Shown here: in pieces, positions 52,998-61,310 of the stretch
Position numbering within the stretch: the first letter of the stretch is position 1
Layout: each line of letters starts with the position of its first letter
Assembly: GCA_041658585.1 (NCBI GenBank)
Contig: JBAZZX010000002.1
Location: forward strand, 70,678 to 134,677
Direction of reading: 5' to 3'
Length of the DNA: 64,000 nucleotides
Source: DYFC01 sp041658585
GTDB taxonomy: Bacteria; Nitrospirota; Thermodesulfovibrionia; Thermodesulfovibrionales; SM23-35
Translations under genes and position numbers: made by a program
The notes under the pieces: model-generated
Databases searched by the model: none
What the model saw: the letters and a program-made list of their open reading frames with translations, nothing else
What the model was told of the DNA's origin: nothing

Positions 52998-53378
52998 TTA
53001 TCCTAAAGTTGCAAGACGGACCCTTAATTTCATCTCTGCAACTCTCCCGCCGGCCTTGCTGATAAATGCCTTTACAATAAATTCTCCGTCGTTGTCCTGA
53101 ATCTCCCTGCATTCACATGTTATTTCTTCCAACGGCAAAACCGGAGACAGAAACTTTGCCGAGACAATCTCCATGAGTGCGACCTTATTCTTTTTCCATT
53201 TTTCAAGCATAGAGATTATGCATTGTATCTGACAGACGCCCGGCAGAAGCTTTTTTTGAGGGAAATGTCCCTGAAATCCTATAAAGTCTGCGGGAAACAC
53301 AAAACAGGCCGTAAGCGCACGGTCCGTAACTTTTAAATCAGCCATACATTGCGCGATCTCTCTTTTAATATTTCTCAA
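52998..53378 (-). CDS. FabZ-like 3-hydroxyacyl-ACP dehydratase
   Basis: A 126-residue hotdog protein. The segment FQGHFPQKKLLPGVCQIQ corresponds to the FabZ signature with the catalytic His and PGV. The second catalytic acidic residue, usually in the long helix as E in LPGVLQIEAMAQ, is replaced here by Gln (CQIQ). This suggests an ApeI-like variant. It would remove water from 3-hydroxyacyl-ACP to give conjugated double bonds. The gene is followed upstream by a short mobile repeat. Confidence 0.75.
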   Translation of the reverse strand: MRNIKREIAQCMADLKVTDRALTACFVFPADFIGFQGHFPQKKLLPGVCQIQCIISMLEKWKKNKVALMEIVSAKFLSPVLPLEEITCECREIQDNDGEFIVKAFISKAGGRVAEMKLRVRLATLG

Positions 53379-53390
53379 TGTTTACACCTT

Positions 53391-53508
53391 CGAAAAAAGT
53401 CGTCATACCCGCGAAGGCGGGTATCCATGGACGATACAACTGTTTGAAAAGAATGGATTCCCGATTAAGGACTTCGGGAATGACGGCCTGAAAAGAGACT
53501 TTTTTCGA
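53391..53508. repeat. 118-bp repeat with 11-bp terminal inverted repeats
   Basis: The ends CGAAAAAAGTC (53391-53401) and GACTTTTTTCG (53498-53508) are perfect inverted repeats. Inside is the common GTCATxCCCGCGAAGGCGGG / GGATTCCCGATTAAG / CGGGAATGAC dispersed repeat. It sits between the dehydratase and DUF3261 genes, where operon genes otherwise overlap, so it is a late insertion. Confidence 0.6.
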
Positions 53509-53513
53509 GACCA

Positions 53514-54179
53514 TCAATGTTGAATTTCCTTCAGTTTCACCATAAAGCTGTATCCGTATTTATAGTTTTTCAGGATAATGCCCCGGGGATAGAGTTTCCC
53601 TTCATCCAACTGATACTCATAATAAGAGACCCGCCAGACCAAGGCGTCGTCTTCATAATAGCTTTTTTCGGTCAGATTGACCTCTGCGCCCGCAAAAATA
53701 TATTCCGTAATACCGGCCCCTGACGGTTGCCTGAAAATAATCCGGTATTTTTCCTTCACCATGGCTGCTTCAGAGGAGGGGACCTGGTCGAAATAAATCC
53801 GTTTTATGTCCTCTCCGACTATTGCAGGAAAATCACCTTTCCTTGTGAATTCATCAAGCGCAAAACCTGAAACCGTGCCTTTTTCATCTCCGGACAATTC
53901 AAACAACTTCACGCCCATATGGTTGATGCAGACAACGGCAAATGTCTTTTCCGGCGTATTGACCCTGATATAACCGAGGCCCGAAAATTTCATCCAATTA
54001 TACTGAAAAACGATCGTATTGAGCAACTGGAAGCTGTCGGGGGAATTCATTTTAAACCGCCCGACCACGGTCAGCGGATCTTCCGTTTTTAACGGGACAT
54101 AATCGGTCTTCTGAAAAGGGATGCCGCTGCACCCTGCCAGCAAAACCACGCATAACCATCCTGCAAGCCTCCGTCTCAC
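53514..54179 (-). CDS. DUF3261-type lipoprotein of the export module
   Basis: A 221-residue lipoprotein starting at GTG 54179 (VRRRLAGWLCVVLLAGCSG), with lipobox LLAGC. The body is beta-rich (YIRVNTPEKTFAVVCINHMG, GVKLFELSGD, ending GIILKNYKYGYSFMVKLKE) and matches DUF3261 proteins found in aryl-polyene clusters next to the MMPL transporter and LolA-like protein. The start is set by its 4-nt overlap with the MMPL stop codon; the longer ATG frame lacks a fitting signal peptide. It probably receives lipid product at the outer membrane. Confidence 0.82.
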   Translation of the reverse strand: MRRRLAGWLCVVLLAGCSGIPFQKTDYVPLKTEDPLTVVGRFKMNSPDSFQLLNTIVFQYNWMKFSGLGYIRVNTPEKTFAVVCINHMGVKLFELSGDEKGTVSGFALDEFTRKGDFPAIVGEDIKRIYFDQVPSSEAAMVKEKYRIIFRQPSGAGITEYIFAGAEVNLTEKSYYEDDALVWRVSYYEYQLDEGKLYPRGIILKNYKYGYSFMVKLKEIQH

Positions 54180-56560
54180 GTCCGCTCTTTTTCCTTTGTT
54201 GACGGCATTGTAATGCGGTAGAAATACGGGACAACAAGCAATGAAGAAAGATACCCCGACCCTACGCCTATAGTCATGGTCAAGCCCACATAAAACAGCG
54301 CCGGGTGTTTGGCAAAGATCAGCACCCCGGTGCCGATAATAGTAGTAAGAGCGGACAATGCTATTCCCATGACTATGCCTGTTTTTAAATTGTGCCGGCA
54401 TCTGTACACCATAAATATCCCATAGTCGACGCAGATACTCATCAGGGTAATACCGGTTATCAGAGTAGACAGATTAAATGAGATGCCGGATAAAGACATT
54501 ATCCCGAAGAGCCATACAATGCCCGTCACCACCGGCACGAACGATATGATAACTTCCCTGACATTCCTGAAATACAGGAATGTGAACAGCGCCACCAGGA
54601 CCGCGGTAATGACCGCCATTTTGGCTATATCCGCATAAACGGCGCCGGAAATTTTTTGAGACAAAGCGCTTTCCGATACCAGAAACGCCCCGGGATGCCG
54701 GGTGATTATCCGTTTAACGGCCTCGACACTCTCCTTCTCGTCCGGGAAAAACGACACTATCTGATATCCGTCCCGGGTTTTTTGGAGAAACCGCTCTTGC
54801 AGACCGGAGATAAAGCCGGAACCTGCGATATCATTATCCTCCGGCGTTTTGTATAAATTATCGAAAAAAGGGGCAAAAGCCTGTCTGCTGAAACCATATT
54901 CCACCCCTTCCGCCTCTATAAGTTTTTTCAGCTTTTCTTCTCTCCCCTGCTCCCAGAAAAGTTTCCAGCGGGCCGCATTTTCCTTTCTTGTTTTCTCCGC
55001 AGGCCACAACATCGAAAAGCCGGCAAACTTCTCCGCGCCGAGCGCGGCTGCCGCCTCTTTATATATAGCGTCATTCTCCTCAAGGACCTTCTCAAAACTT
55101 TCTCCGCCGGCTACCAGCATGGCTGTTTTATGACGGCCCCAGACCTCCTGAAACCGCTTTTCGGCCTGCAATATCCCGGATTCCGTGCCGTCTATTTTGT
55201 AGATATTACCGTCAAACCTGACGTTAAAAGCAAAGAACAACAAAACCGCCGTTACCATTGCCCAGAGCATGACAATATACTTATTTGACCAGTTGTAATT
55301 TTCGAGTCTTTCTCCAAACAATATATCGGTATTTCTTTTTGCCGTAAAATGAGGCAGGATGAAAATACAGTAGACAAGAGAAAAAGCAAGACCGAATATG
55401 GACAACCAGCCTAATTGACGATATCCTTCAATGCCGGAAAACAGGAACGAAAAAAAGACGACGCCGGTCGTCAGAGCGCCGATTAAAACAGGTACTGCTA
55501 TTCGTTTTATATCGTGAAGAGTGTCTTTGGAATTCCTCGCCGCGATATATACCTGAATGCCGTAGTCGACTGAAATGCCCGCAAGCACCGTGGATAAACC
55601 GACTACCGCATAAGAAAGCCGGCCGAAAAAAAAGTAACAGAGATAAACCGCCTGAAAAATCGAAAAGAGCGGGATCAGAAATATAAGCGTCGCGCCGGCG
55701 TCACGGAAGACAAACAAAAAGAGAAGGACAAAAACCACGGCAGCGATGACAGTGGTCAGATTGACGTCTTTCTTCATAACTCTTTCATTGCTGAGACTGT
55801 GGGCATGTCCGCTTACAACGTCACTGGAAATATAGTCCGGCAGTTTCCTCAACTGTTCTTCCAGATTACGAAAGAGTTCTCCAGCGCCTCGGGAATCCGT
55901 CACCGGCACCGAGGTTTGAGCTATTATCATGGCATGCCGTCCGTCGGCGCTTATAAAATGCCCCTTCTCCATGCTGATATTGTAACCAAAGGAACCGGAC
56001 AACACCTTCAGCTTATTGAGCATGAGAAGGTTGAAACCAAGCGGGTCGGAACGCAGCATGGAATTCATGAAAATACCTTCCGGCTTCAATAGTTGCAGAT
56101 AATTTCCCCGCATTTTTGCGGAAACTTTTTCAGGAGTTATCTGCGCGTCTATAGAGGCCAGATCTCTTTCAGAAAATATCTGCGGGATATTGCGGAAAAG
56201 GAATTCCATGTCGTTCGTCATACCGGAGTCGGTCAGTCCGACAGTGACCCTGGTGAACAAGGGCGGTTTGAGCGAGCCGGCGAGCTGATCGGCGGCATGC
56301 AGGAGCGCTTCTTTGTCTTTTTCAGGAGAAGTAAGAGCCAGAGAAATAATGACCTTGTTTGTGATATTGGAGTTTTTCAGAAAATTCATGCTGCGGGATA
56401 TTTCCGGGTCTCCGGGAAGCATTGCTTCTATATCGCTGCTGAATTTAAGCAAAGGGAGTCCGGCAAGCGATGTAGCAATCAACAGCAACAGGATAAAAAA
56501 TATCGGCCATTTCCGATTTTTTATAAAGTCGTAAAGAAGGTCGAAATATTTATCTAACAT
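54176..56560 (-). CDS. MMPL/RND-family lipid exporter
   Basis: A 794-residue inner-membrane transporter with two repeats. Each has one N-terminal helix (FFILLLLIATSLAGLPLL; KMAVITAVLVALFTFLYF), and clusters of five helices follow two large periplasmic domains. SVDYGIQVYIAARN and CVDYGIFMVYRCRH are the proton-relay-type segments of the two halves. In aryl-polyene operons the equivalent moves the finished lipid across the inner membrane. It overlaps both the DUF3261 (4 nt) and LolA-like (11 nt) genes. Confidence 0.9.
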   Translation of the reverse strand: MLDKYFDLLYDFIKNRKWPIFFILLLLIATSLAGLPLLKFSSDIEAMLPGDPEISRSMNFLKNSNITNKVIISLALTSPEKDKEALLHAADQLAGSLKPPLFTRVTVGLTDSGMTNDMEFLFRNIPQIFSERDLASIDAQITPEKVSAKMRGNYLQLLKPEGIFMNSMLRSDPLGFNLLMLNKLKVLSGSFGYNISMEKGHFISADGRHAMIIAQTSVPVTDSRGAGELFRNLEEQLRKLPDYISSDVVSGHAHSLSNERVMKKDVNLTTVIAAVVFVLLFLFVFRDAGATLIFLIPLFSIFQAVYLCYFFFGRLSYAVVGLSTVLAGISVDYGIQVYIAARNSKDTLHDIKRIAVPVLIGALTTGVVFFSFLFSGIEGYRQLGWLSIFGLAFSLVYCIFILPHFTAKRNTDILFGERLENYNWSNKYIVMLWAMVTAVLLFFAFNVRFDGNIYKIDGTESGILQAEKRFQEVWGRHKTAMLVAGGESFEKVLEENDAIYKEAAAALGAEKFAGFSMLWPAEKTRKENAARWKLFWEQGREEKLKKLIEAEGVEYGFSRQAFAPFFDNLYKTPEDNDIAGSGFISGLQERFLQKTRDGYQIVSFFPDEKESVEAVKRIITRHPGAFLVSESALSQKISGAVYADIAKMAVITAVLVALFTFLYFRNVREVIISFVPVVTGIVWLFGIMSLSGISFNLSTLITGITLMSICVDYGIFMVYRCRHNLKTGIVMGIALSALTTIIGTGVLIFAKHPALFYVGLTMTIGVGSGYLSSLLVVPYFYRITMPSTKEKERT

Positions 56561-57245
56561 GACGGTTTACTTTGAAAAAGCGTTCTTCAAGAGGCGCATT
56601 CAAAACAGTGCCTTCAAAAGAAAGGGTCGTACTGTCCCCGCTCGGCTCCTGAATTTTTATCTGTTTCAGATATTTTTCATCTTCCCTGAATGTGATCGTA
56701 ACGGTTTTGATAAACTTTTTTGCCGCATTTGTTTCTTTCGGAAAAAACTCCAGTACAAAAGGGTTCTGCCGTCTGATACGCACGGTATAATCATCCAGGA
56801 GCGAAATATAATCTCCGTTGAACCATGTCGTCAACTGCCCGATGGCGACTTTAAAAACCGGATTTTTAGACAACGATATTTCCTGGACCTGATCGGTATC
56901 TTCATCCCACTGCCGGATCATCGTATCGGTGATCAGAACGGAATACTTAACGGGCTTGTCGACATGCCATGCTATCCTGCCGGGTTTTTGCAGGTATATC
57001 CGGCCTTTCAGGATAATTTTATTCTGAAATATTGCCAGGTCTTTTTCCTGGACAAAATCCGTTTTCAAACTTTTGAAGTCGGAAACCTGCCGCCCCAGCC
57101 TGCGCAACAGCACGGACACGTCCGTGACCCCGTCCGTTTTATTTTCCTGCGCCTCAGAAAAAGGAATATAGTATAATGAAAGTATCAGGCAGCAAAACAG
57201 CAAAGAGACCGCAAAAAACCTTCTTTCCGTCGGACGTATCGTCAT
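56550..57245 (-). CDS. LolA-like outer-membrane lipoprotein/lipid carrier
   Basis: A 231-residue periplasmic protein. It has an N-terminal hydrophobic signal (FFAVSLLFCCLILSLYYIPFS, cleavage after SEA) and then the LolA fold, with SLKTDFVQEKDLAIFQNK, LKGRIYLQKPGRIAWHVDKP and QWDEDTDQVQEI. It is the periplasmic shuttle of the operon's export module, probably carrying the product between the MMPL pump and the outer membrane. It has 4-nt overlap with the radical SAM fusion gene upstream. Confidence 0.85.
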   Translation of the reverse strand: MTIRPTERRFFAVSLLFCCLILSLYYIPFSEAQENKTDGVTDVSVLLRRLGRQVSDFKSLKTDFVQEKDLAIFQNKIILKGRIYLQKPGRIAWHVDKPVKYSVLITDTMIRQWDEDTDQVQEISLSKNPVFKVAIGQLTTWFNGDYISLLDDYTVRIRRQNPFVLEFFPKETNAAKKFIKTVTITFREDEKYLKQIKIQEPSGDSTTLSFEGTVLNAPLEERFFKVNRHVR

Positions 57246-58729
57246 TGTGCCGGCGAGTTATCATTCTGCCAGAGTTTTATCTCGCCTCTGGCAATGACGT
57301 CGTTTCCTTTAAAGACTTCCCCCTGAATAATACCGAAATCGCCATATTTAGCAACCTTATATACATGTATGGAAAGTTTATCGCCGACCCTTGCATCCCC
57401 GAAAACCTCCAGATTTTTTATACCCAGCAGAAGGCCTTCAGACCGGGTACGGTTATTCCCAAAATGCTTGAAACCGTCCTGGGCCGCTATTGCCTGCGAA
57501 ATGATCTCGGCGTATGACTCCCTGTCAAGAATCCCTTTCTCTCCGATGAATATCATATCATCCGAAATCTCCATCTCGGACACGGACGACCTTTCTTTAA
57601 TCTCGATTATTTTATCGATCAGGAGCATAGGCGGTTGGTGAGGGACCACTTTGGCGGCGTCAACCGGCAGGCTTACGATATCCTCCAGCCTGTCTGAATT
57701 CCTCCAGCACAAAGGGTCCGAAGCCAGGTAATCACCCGTCAACTGGTACGCCGCTCCGCGGCAGCCGTAACAGGTATCCAACCGTATGCACTCACGGCAC
57801 GGACCCTTTATTGTCTGTTTATAATTTTTCAGGTCCTGAACAACCTCGCTCTCTCTGATAATATCGCCCAGTCTTTTTTCCCTGATATTACCGACGGGTA
57901 TGGTAACGCCGACGCATGGCTGGACATATCCCCCGGAATTCACCGTACATGAGAATTGGTGTCTCAGGCACACCTCTCCTACCAGGGGCGGCTGAGGGTC
58001 CCAGATGTGCCCGTATTTTTCCCTGTCAATATCCGCGATACGATAAAAAAGTTCCCTGACCTGCATGGTATCAACTGCAAGGGAATCATTCTTTACGGCT
58101 TCTCCCTGAGGGGTTATCATCTCAAAATAAGGAGTAATGCCCTGGTCTCTCAGCCACTCCCACATGGTTACAAGCTCTTTAATATTGTGACGGCAGATGA
58201 TAGTGCTTATTCCCATGGGCCGGCCTGATGAAGGATAACCTGCCAGTTTCAGGTTATCAAAGGCTTCCCGTATATGCTGATAGGCCCCTTTTTTCCCGGA
58301 AAGCATATCCTGAAGTTTTTCATCAAAGGTATTCATTTTCAGGACGACTCTCACGCCATGCTCAAACAATATCCGCGCGGTGGGCGGGGTTATATGGGAA
58401 CCATTGGTAAAAAGCTCTATCTCCATATCACTACTTTTAATGAATCGCACCATATCCAAAATATACGGATAGATCATCGGTTCTCCGCCGAGAATAATAA
58501 TCTTTTTTGCGCCTAAATCCTTTGCCTGAAGTATTACGTCCTGAATTTCCTCTATAGTCAACTCATTTTCATAATCCGAATCATTCTGCACATAGCAATA
58601 GATACAATTGAAATTACACCTGCGGCTGAATTCTATCTCCATGGAAAGTAGTCTGCCGTTTTTAACGGCGACTTCTATCTCTTCATGTGAAAATTCCGTT
58701 CCGTAAATACGCTTCTGACATCCCTTCAT
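57242..58729 (-). CDS. Radical SAM/SPASM protein fused to a hotdog dehydratase domain
   Basis: A 495-residue fusion. Residues 1-345 are a radical SAM enzyme with Cys38, Cys42 and Cys45 (RRCNFNCIYC), GGEP near residue 98, and a SPASM-type C-terminal cluster region (CLRHQFSCTVNSGGYVQPC, then CRECIRLDTCYGC). Residues 355-495 are an ApeP/FabZ-like hotdog domain beginning VVPHQPPMLLIDKIIEI. The two parts are in one uninterrupted frame. SPASM enzymes usually act on peptides or small molecules. Fusion to an ACP dehydratase domain suggests a substrate bound to ACP. I know no characterised protein with this layout. Confidence 0.85.
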   Translation of the reverse strand: MKGCQKRIYGTEFSHEEIEVAVKNGRLLSMEIEFSRRCNFNCIYCYVQNDSDYENELTIEEIQDVILQAKDLGAKKIIILGGEPMIYPYILDMVRFIKSSDMEIELFTNGSHITPPTARILFEHGVRVVLKMNTFDEKLQDMLSGKKGAYQHIREAFDNLKLAGYPSSGRPMGISTIICRHNIKELVTMWEWLRDQGITPYFEMITPQGEAVKNDSLAVDTMQVRELFYRIADIDREKYGHIWDPQPPLVGEVCLRHQFSCTVNSGGYVQPCVGVTIPVGNIREKRLGDIIRESEVVQDLKNYKQTIKGPCRECIRLDTCYGCRGAAYQLTGDYLASDPLCWRNSDRLEDIVSLPVDAAKVVPHQPPMLLIDKIIEIKERSSVSEMEISDDMIFIGEKGILDRESYAEIISQAIAAQDGFKHFGNNRTRSEGLLLGIKNLEVFGDARVGDKLSIHVYKVAKYGDFGIIQGEVFKGNDVIARGEIKLWQNDNSPAQ

Positions 58730-60027
58730 TTTTTCTCCCTTTTATCGATAAAACGAATGAATTTCCGTGAGTTCCCGGCGTAAACCTGTTTCATGATACT
58801 TTCTTCGTCGGAGATGATGACCTCGGGCTTTACACGTAAACGCGCCTGCAGTTTATCCATAATGTTATCGGAAGAAGAACCGTTCTTGACGGACACATAC
58901 ACTTTGACATCGTCCGCCAGATCGGCGCAGCTTGAAACGGTAATATAATATTCGCCGACTTCGGGAATCTCATCGAGCACCGAGTATATAGCCTGGGGAT
59001 ATAAGGTTGTTCCACGGTATTTAATCATCTGTTTCTTTCTACCTACTATAGGCCCGAGGCGCGGGGAAAACCTTCCGCATTCACAGGGTCCATCGACAAG
59101 AAAACTCATGTCTCCGGTTTTAAACCTGAGCAAAGGCATTCCTTCTATACAGAGAGGCGTAACCACCACCTCGCCTGTCTCTCCGGGAGGCAGTACCTCT
59201 CCTTTGTCATTAACGATTTCGACAATCGCCAGTTCCGGATGAAGATGTCCCCCCTTCCGGGCCGTGCATTCACAAAATGTCGTGATTGTTTCGGAAGAAG
59301 CATAGGTGGAAAATACCCTTGCGCCCCAGATATCCTCCAGGTCTTTCCCCACCTTCAGCAGAGATAATTTATCGTCTCTGACAGGCTCGCCGATACACAC
59401 TAACTTTTTGACCGATGTTTTTTCGGGATCGATATTATTGGCTTGCAAATAAAAACCTAACTTGCGCAGGAAGGTCGGGACTCCGACGATAACAGTGGGG
59501 TCCATCAATTTAATTATTTCCATATGGCTCGCAAGATTGCTGAAACCGTTTCTGATAGCCGCCGCACCCAGTTTCCTTATGCCTAAAAAGTATGCCAGGC
59601 CCGCAATAAAACATCTGTCTATCGTACAGGTAAGCAGGACGATATCCTCCGACGTCAGGCCGCAACTATTGAAAGAGATCTCCTCGTTATAGGCCAGCCG
59701 ATTTAAATCATCCTCCGTATACATCACCTTTACCGGCGCGCCCGTCGTCCCGGAGGATAAAACGATATCAACGATTTTAGATACGGGCACACTTAGAAAC
59801 TCTTCGTTATGTTCCGCAATGGCGGATTTGTCCGTAAACGGGAGTTTGTGAAAATTTTCAAGGTTTATATGCTTCAAATCAATATCCATGCTATTAAGAG
59901 TCCTCCGGTAATACGGAGAATTATGTACAAGATAATCCAGATGACCGGCTAATAGTTCCTCCCTGACTTTTACGGTTGCCTCGGGCCGGGAAAACTCTAT
60001 GCCCCTGTATTTGGCATACTCTTTCAT
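58726..60027 (-). CDS. PaaK-like adenylate-forming ligase
   Basis: A 433-residue protein of the phenylacetate-CoA ligase group. It has an N-terminal YLVHNSPYYRRTL segment, the nucleotide-binding VLSSGTTGAPVKVMY at about residues 90-104, TYASSETITTFCEC, and the C-terminal GRKKQMIKYRGTTLYPQAIY. It would activate an aromatic or short acid as adenylate and load it onto CoA or an ACP as a starter unit. It overlaps both neighbours by 4 nt. No ammonia-lyase for an aryl starter is encoded nearby. Confidence 0.85.
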   Translation of the reverse strand: MKEYAKYRGIEFSRPEATVKVREELLAGHLDYLVHNSPYYRRTLNSMDIDLKHINLENFHKLPFTDKSAIAEHNEEFLSVPVSKIVDIVLSSGTTGAPVKVMYTEDDLNRLAYNEEISFNSCGLTSEDIVLLTCTIDRCFIAGLAYFLGIRKLGAAAIRNGFSNLASHMEIIKLMDPTVIVGVPTFLRKLGFYLQANNIDPEKTSVKKLVCIGEPVRDDKLSLLKVGKDLEDIWGARVFSTYASSETITTFCECTARKGGHLHPELAIVEIVNDKGEVLPPGETGEVVVTPLCIEGMPLLRFKTGDMSFLVDGPCECGRFSPRLGPIVGRKKQMIKYRGTTLYPQAIYSVLDEIPEVGEYYITVSSCADLADDVKVYVSVKNGSSSDNIMDKLQARLRVKPEVIISDEESIMKQVYAGNSRKFIRFIDKREKK

Positions 60028-60773
60028 ATCGCGTTCTCCATGAGGTCTAATTCTTTACCGATAATCTCACGCACCTTGTTCTTTAATAAAAATGTATTCA
60101 AATCCTTATAGTCAATCCAGGGAATGGCAGGAAGTCTGCGCACCCTGATAGTTCCGGGATTCAGGAGCAAAGACCCCCTTGGAGGGATGTTTTCATTTCC
60201 CGAGATGCAGAGAGGGACAATAGGCGCCCTGGCCTGCAGCGCGAGCTTGAAAGCGGCCCCGTGAAAATGGCCCATTTCTCTGCCCGCGGAACGTGTGCCC
60301 TCCGGGAAAAAAATAATGGAAACTCCGTCCCTCAATAATTGCATGGCATTCTCAAAAAACAGTTCCGGCGCCACCATGTTGATGTTCAAATAACCCGCCC
60401 ATCTGGCATAAAAGCCTATAACCGGAATACGGAAAGGCCATATATTTACCACCTGGACCGCCTCGTGAGGCAGTACGCACATCAGAAACGCATCCGATGC
60501 CGCTCTGTGATTACAGACAAAAACATACGGCTCGGTAGGACCGTTTTCTGAATGGTCTTCGTAACGGAGTTTTATAAACGGGAAAGGGACCGATGTTATA
60601 ACGCGGCCATACCAGCTTATCGCCCGGCGAAAGCGTTTCATCGCGGTCCGATGCGATACAAATAAAGACAAGAAAGCGACATGAAGCGTCAAAACCGGAA
60701 TTACCAGCATTGAAGACAGGAGAAAAAGGACATAAAAATATACATTCATACAAACCAGCATAAAGCGCTTCAT
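60024..60773 (-). CDS. PlsC-type 1-acylglycerol-phosphate acyltransferase
   Basis: A 249-residue membrane acyltransferase. The N-terminal membrane segment (about 5-35) is followed by the HX4D motif in VCNHRAASDAFLM (about residue 88), and by FFPEGTRSAGRE (about 155) and APIVPLCISG. It would transfer an acyl chain from ACP to a lipid acceptor. It is the second gene of the lipid operon, 60 nt behind the first ACP gene. Confidence 0.88.
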   Translation of the reverse strand: MKRFMLVCMNVYFYVLFLLSSMLVIPVLTLHVAFLSLFVSHRTAMKRFRRAISWYGRVITSVPFPFIKLRYEDHSENGPTEPYVFVCNHRAASDAFLMCVLPHEAVQVVNIWPFRIPVIGFYARWAGYLNINMVAPELFFENAMQLLRDGVSIIFFPEGTRSAGREMGHFHGAAFKLALQARAPIVPLCISGNENIPPRGSLLLNPGTIRVRRLPAIPWIDYKDLNTFLLKNKVREIIGKELDLMENAI

Positions 60774-60832
60774 CTTAATCCATTAGTTGCATAAAATGAA
60801 ATTGAGAACATCTTCTGCACCGTTTAAGTTAA

Positions 60833-61111
60833 TCATGAAGACTTCCTGATCTCTTCATTTTTGATAGAGAAAATAAACTCGTAGAGATCCTGCAGCGTCC
60901 GAATGTTTCTGATATTTTCCTCATTACGTATCCTGATGCCGAAACTGTTTTGCAGGGCGACTACCAGATCGACGATATCGAGACTGTCGAGTCCTAAATC
61001 GTTGAAGATATGCGCCTGCGGCTGCAAACGTTCCCTTTGTATCTCAAAGGATTCTTCAAATACGTTATGGATGGTATCGATAATTTCCTGTTCCGTCATT
61101 GGTCCCTTCAT
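60833..61111 (-). CDS. Acyl carrier protein, first gene of the lipid operon
   Basis: A 92-residue ACP. The phosphopantetheine serine lies in NDLGLDSLDIVDLVV (about Ser43). The start may be the ATG of MTEQEII (residue 5), because AAGGGA lies before it. With the two other ACPs it gives the operon its own carrier set. It stands directly behind the predicted promoter at 61163-61191. Confidence 0.92.
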   Translation of the reverse strand: MKGPMTEQEIIDTIHNVFEESFEIQRERLQPQAHIFNDLGLDSLDIVDLVVALQNSFGIRIRNEENIRNIRTLQDLYEFIFSIKNEEIRKSS

Positions 61112-61162
61112 AAAAAACCCTGCCGATCCTCTCTTATAAGCCCTTAAATTTATGCGCTATAT

Positions 61163-61191
61163 ATATTACACCTAAATTGAGCTATTTTCAA
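61163..61191 (-). promoter_or_regulatory. Predicted promoter of the lipid operon
   Basis: A TTGAAA -35 box (61191-61186) and a TAATAT -10 box (61168-61163) with a 17-bp spacer on the minus strand. They lie about 50 nt before the first ACP start. No other promoter-like pair stands out between here and the end of the cluster, where genes mostly overlap. Confidence 0.55.
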
Positions 61192-61215
61192 ACCCCGGAA
61201 CGCAAAGAGAATAGT

Positions 61216-61245
61216 CTGTCATTCCACAGCTTGACCGGGGGATGA
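61216..61245. repeat. Short GTCATTCC/GGATGAC dispersed palindrome
   Basis: GTCATTCC and GGGATGAC-like arms around a short loop match the ends of the common repeat found at 53400-53485. It lies between the operon promoter and the exchanger gene, where it could also end transcription from the right. Confidence 0.35.
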
Positions 61246-61310
61246 CAAAATCTGAGTTTATACACAGACTCTATTTAATGTTACACGATTTCGAAGAATT
61301 GTATCATCAG

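Noticed and set aside
53514..54401. 295-residue version of the DUF3261 protein
   Set aside because: The first 74 residues overlap the MMPL gene in another frame. The GTG at 54179 gives a proper lipoprotein signal and a 4-nt overlap.
36325..61111. Calling the cluster a plain aryl-polyene operon
   Set aside because: The ketoreductase and ammonia-lyase are missing, and four radical SAM enzymes plus a condensation-like protein have no counterpart there.
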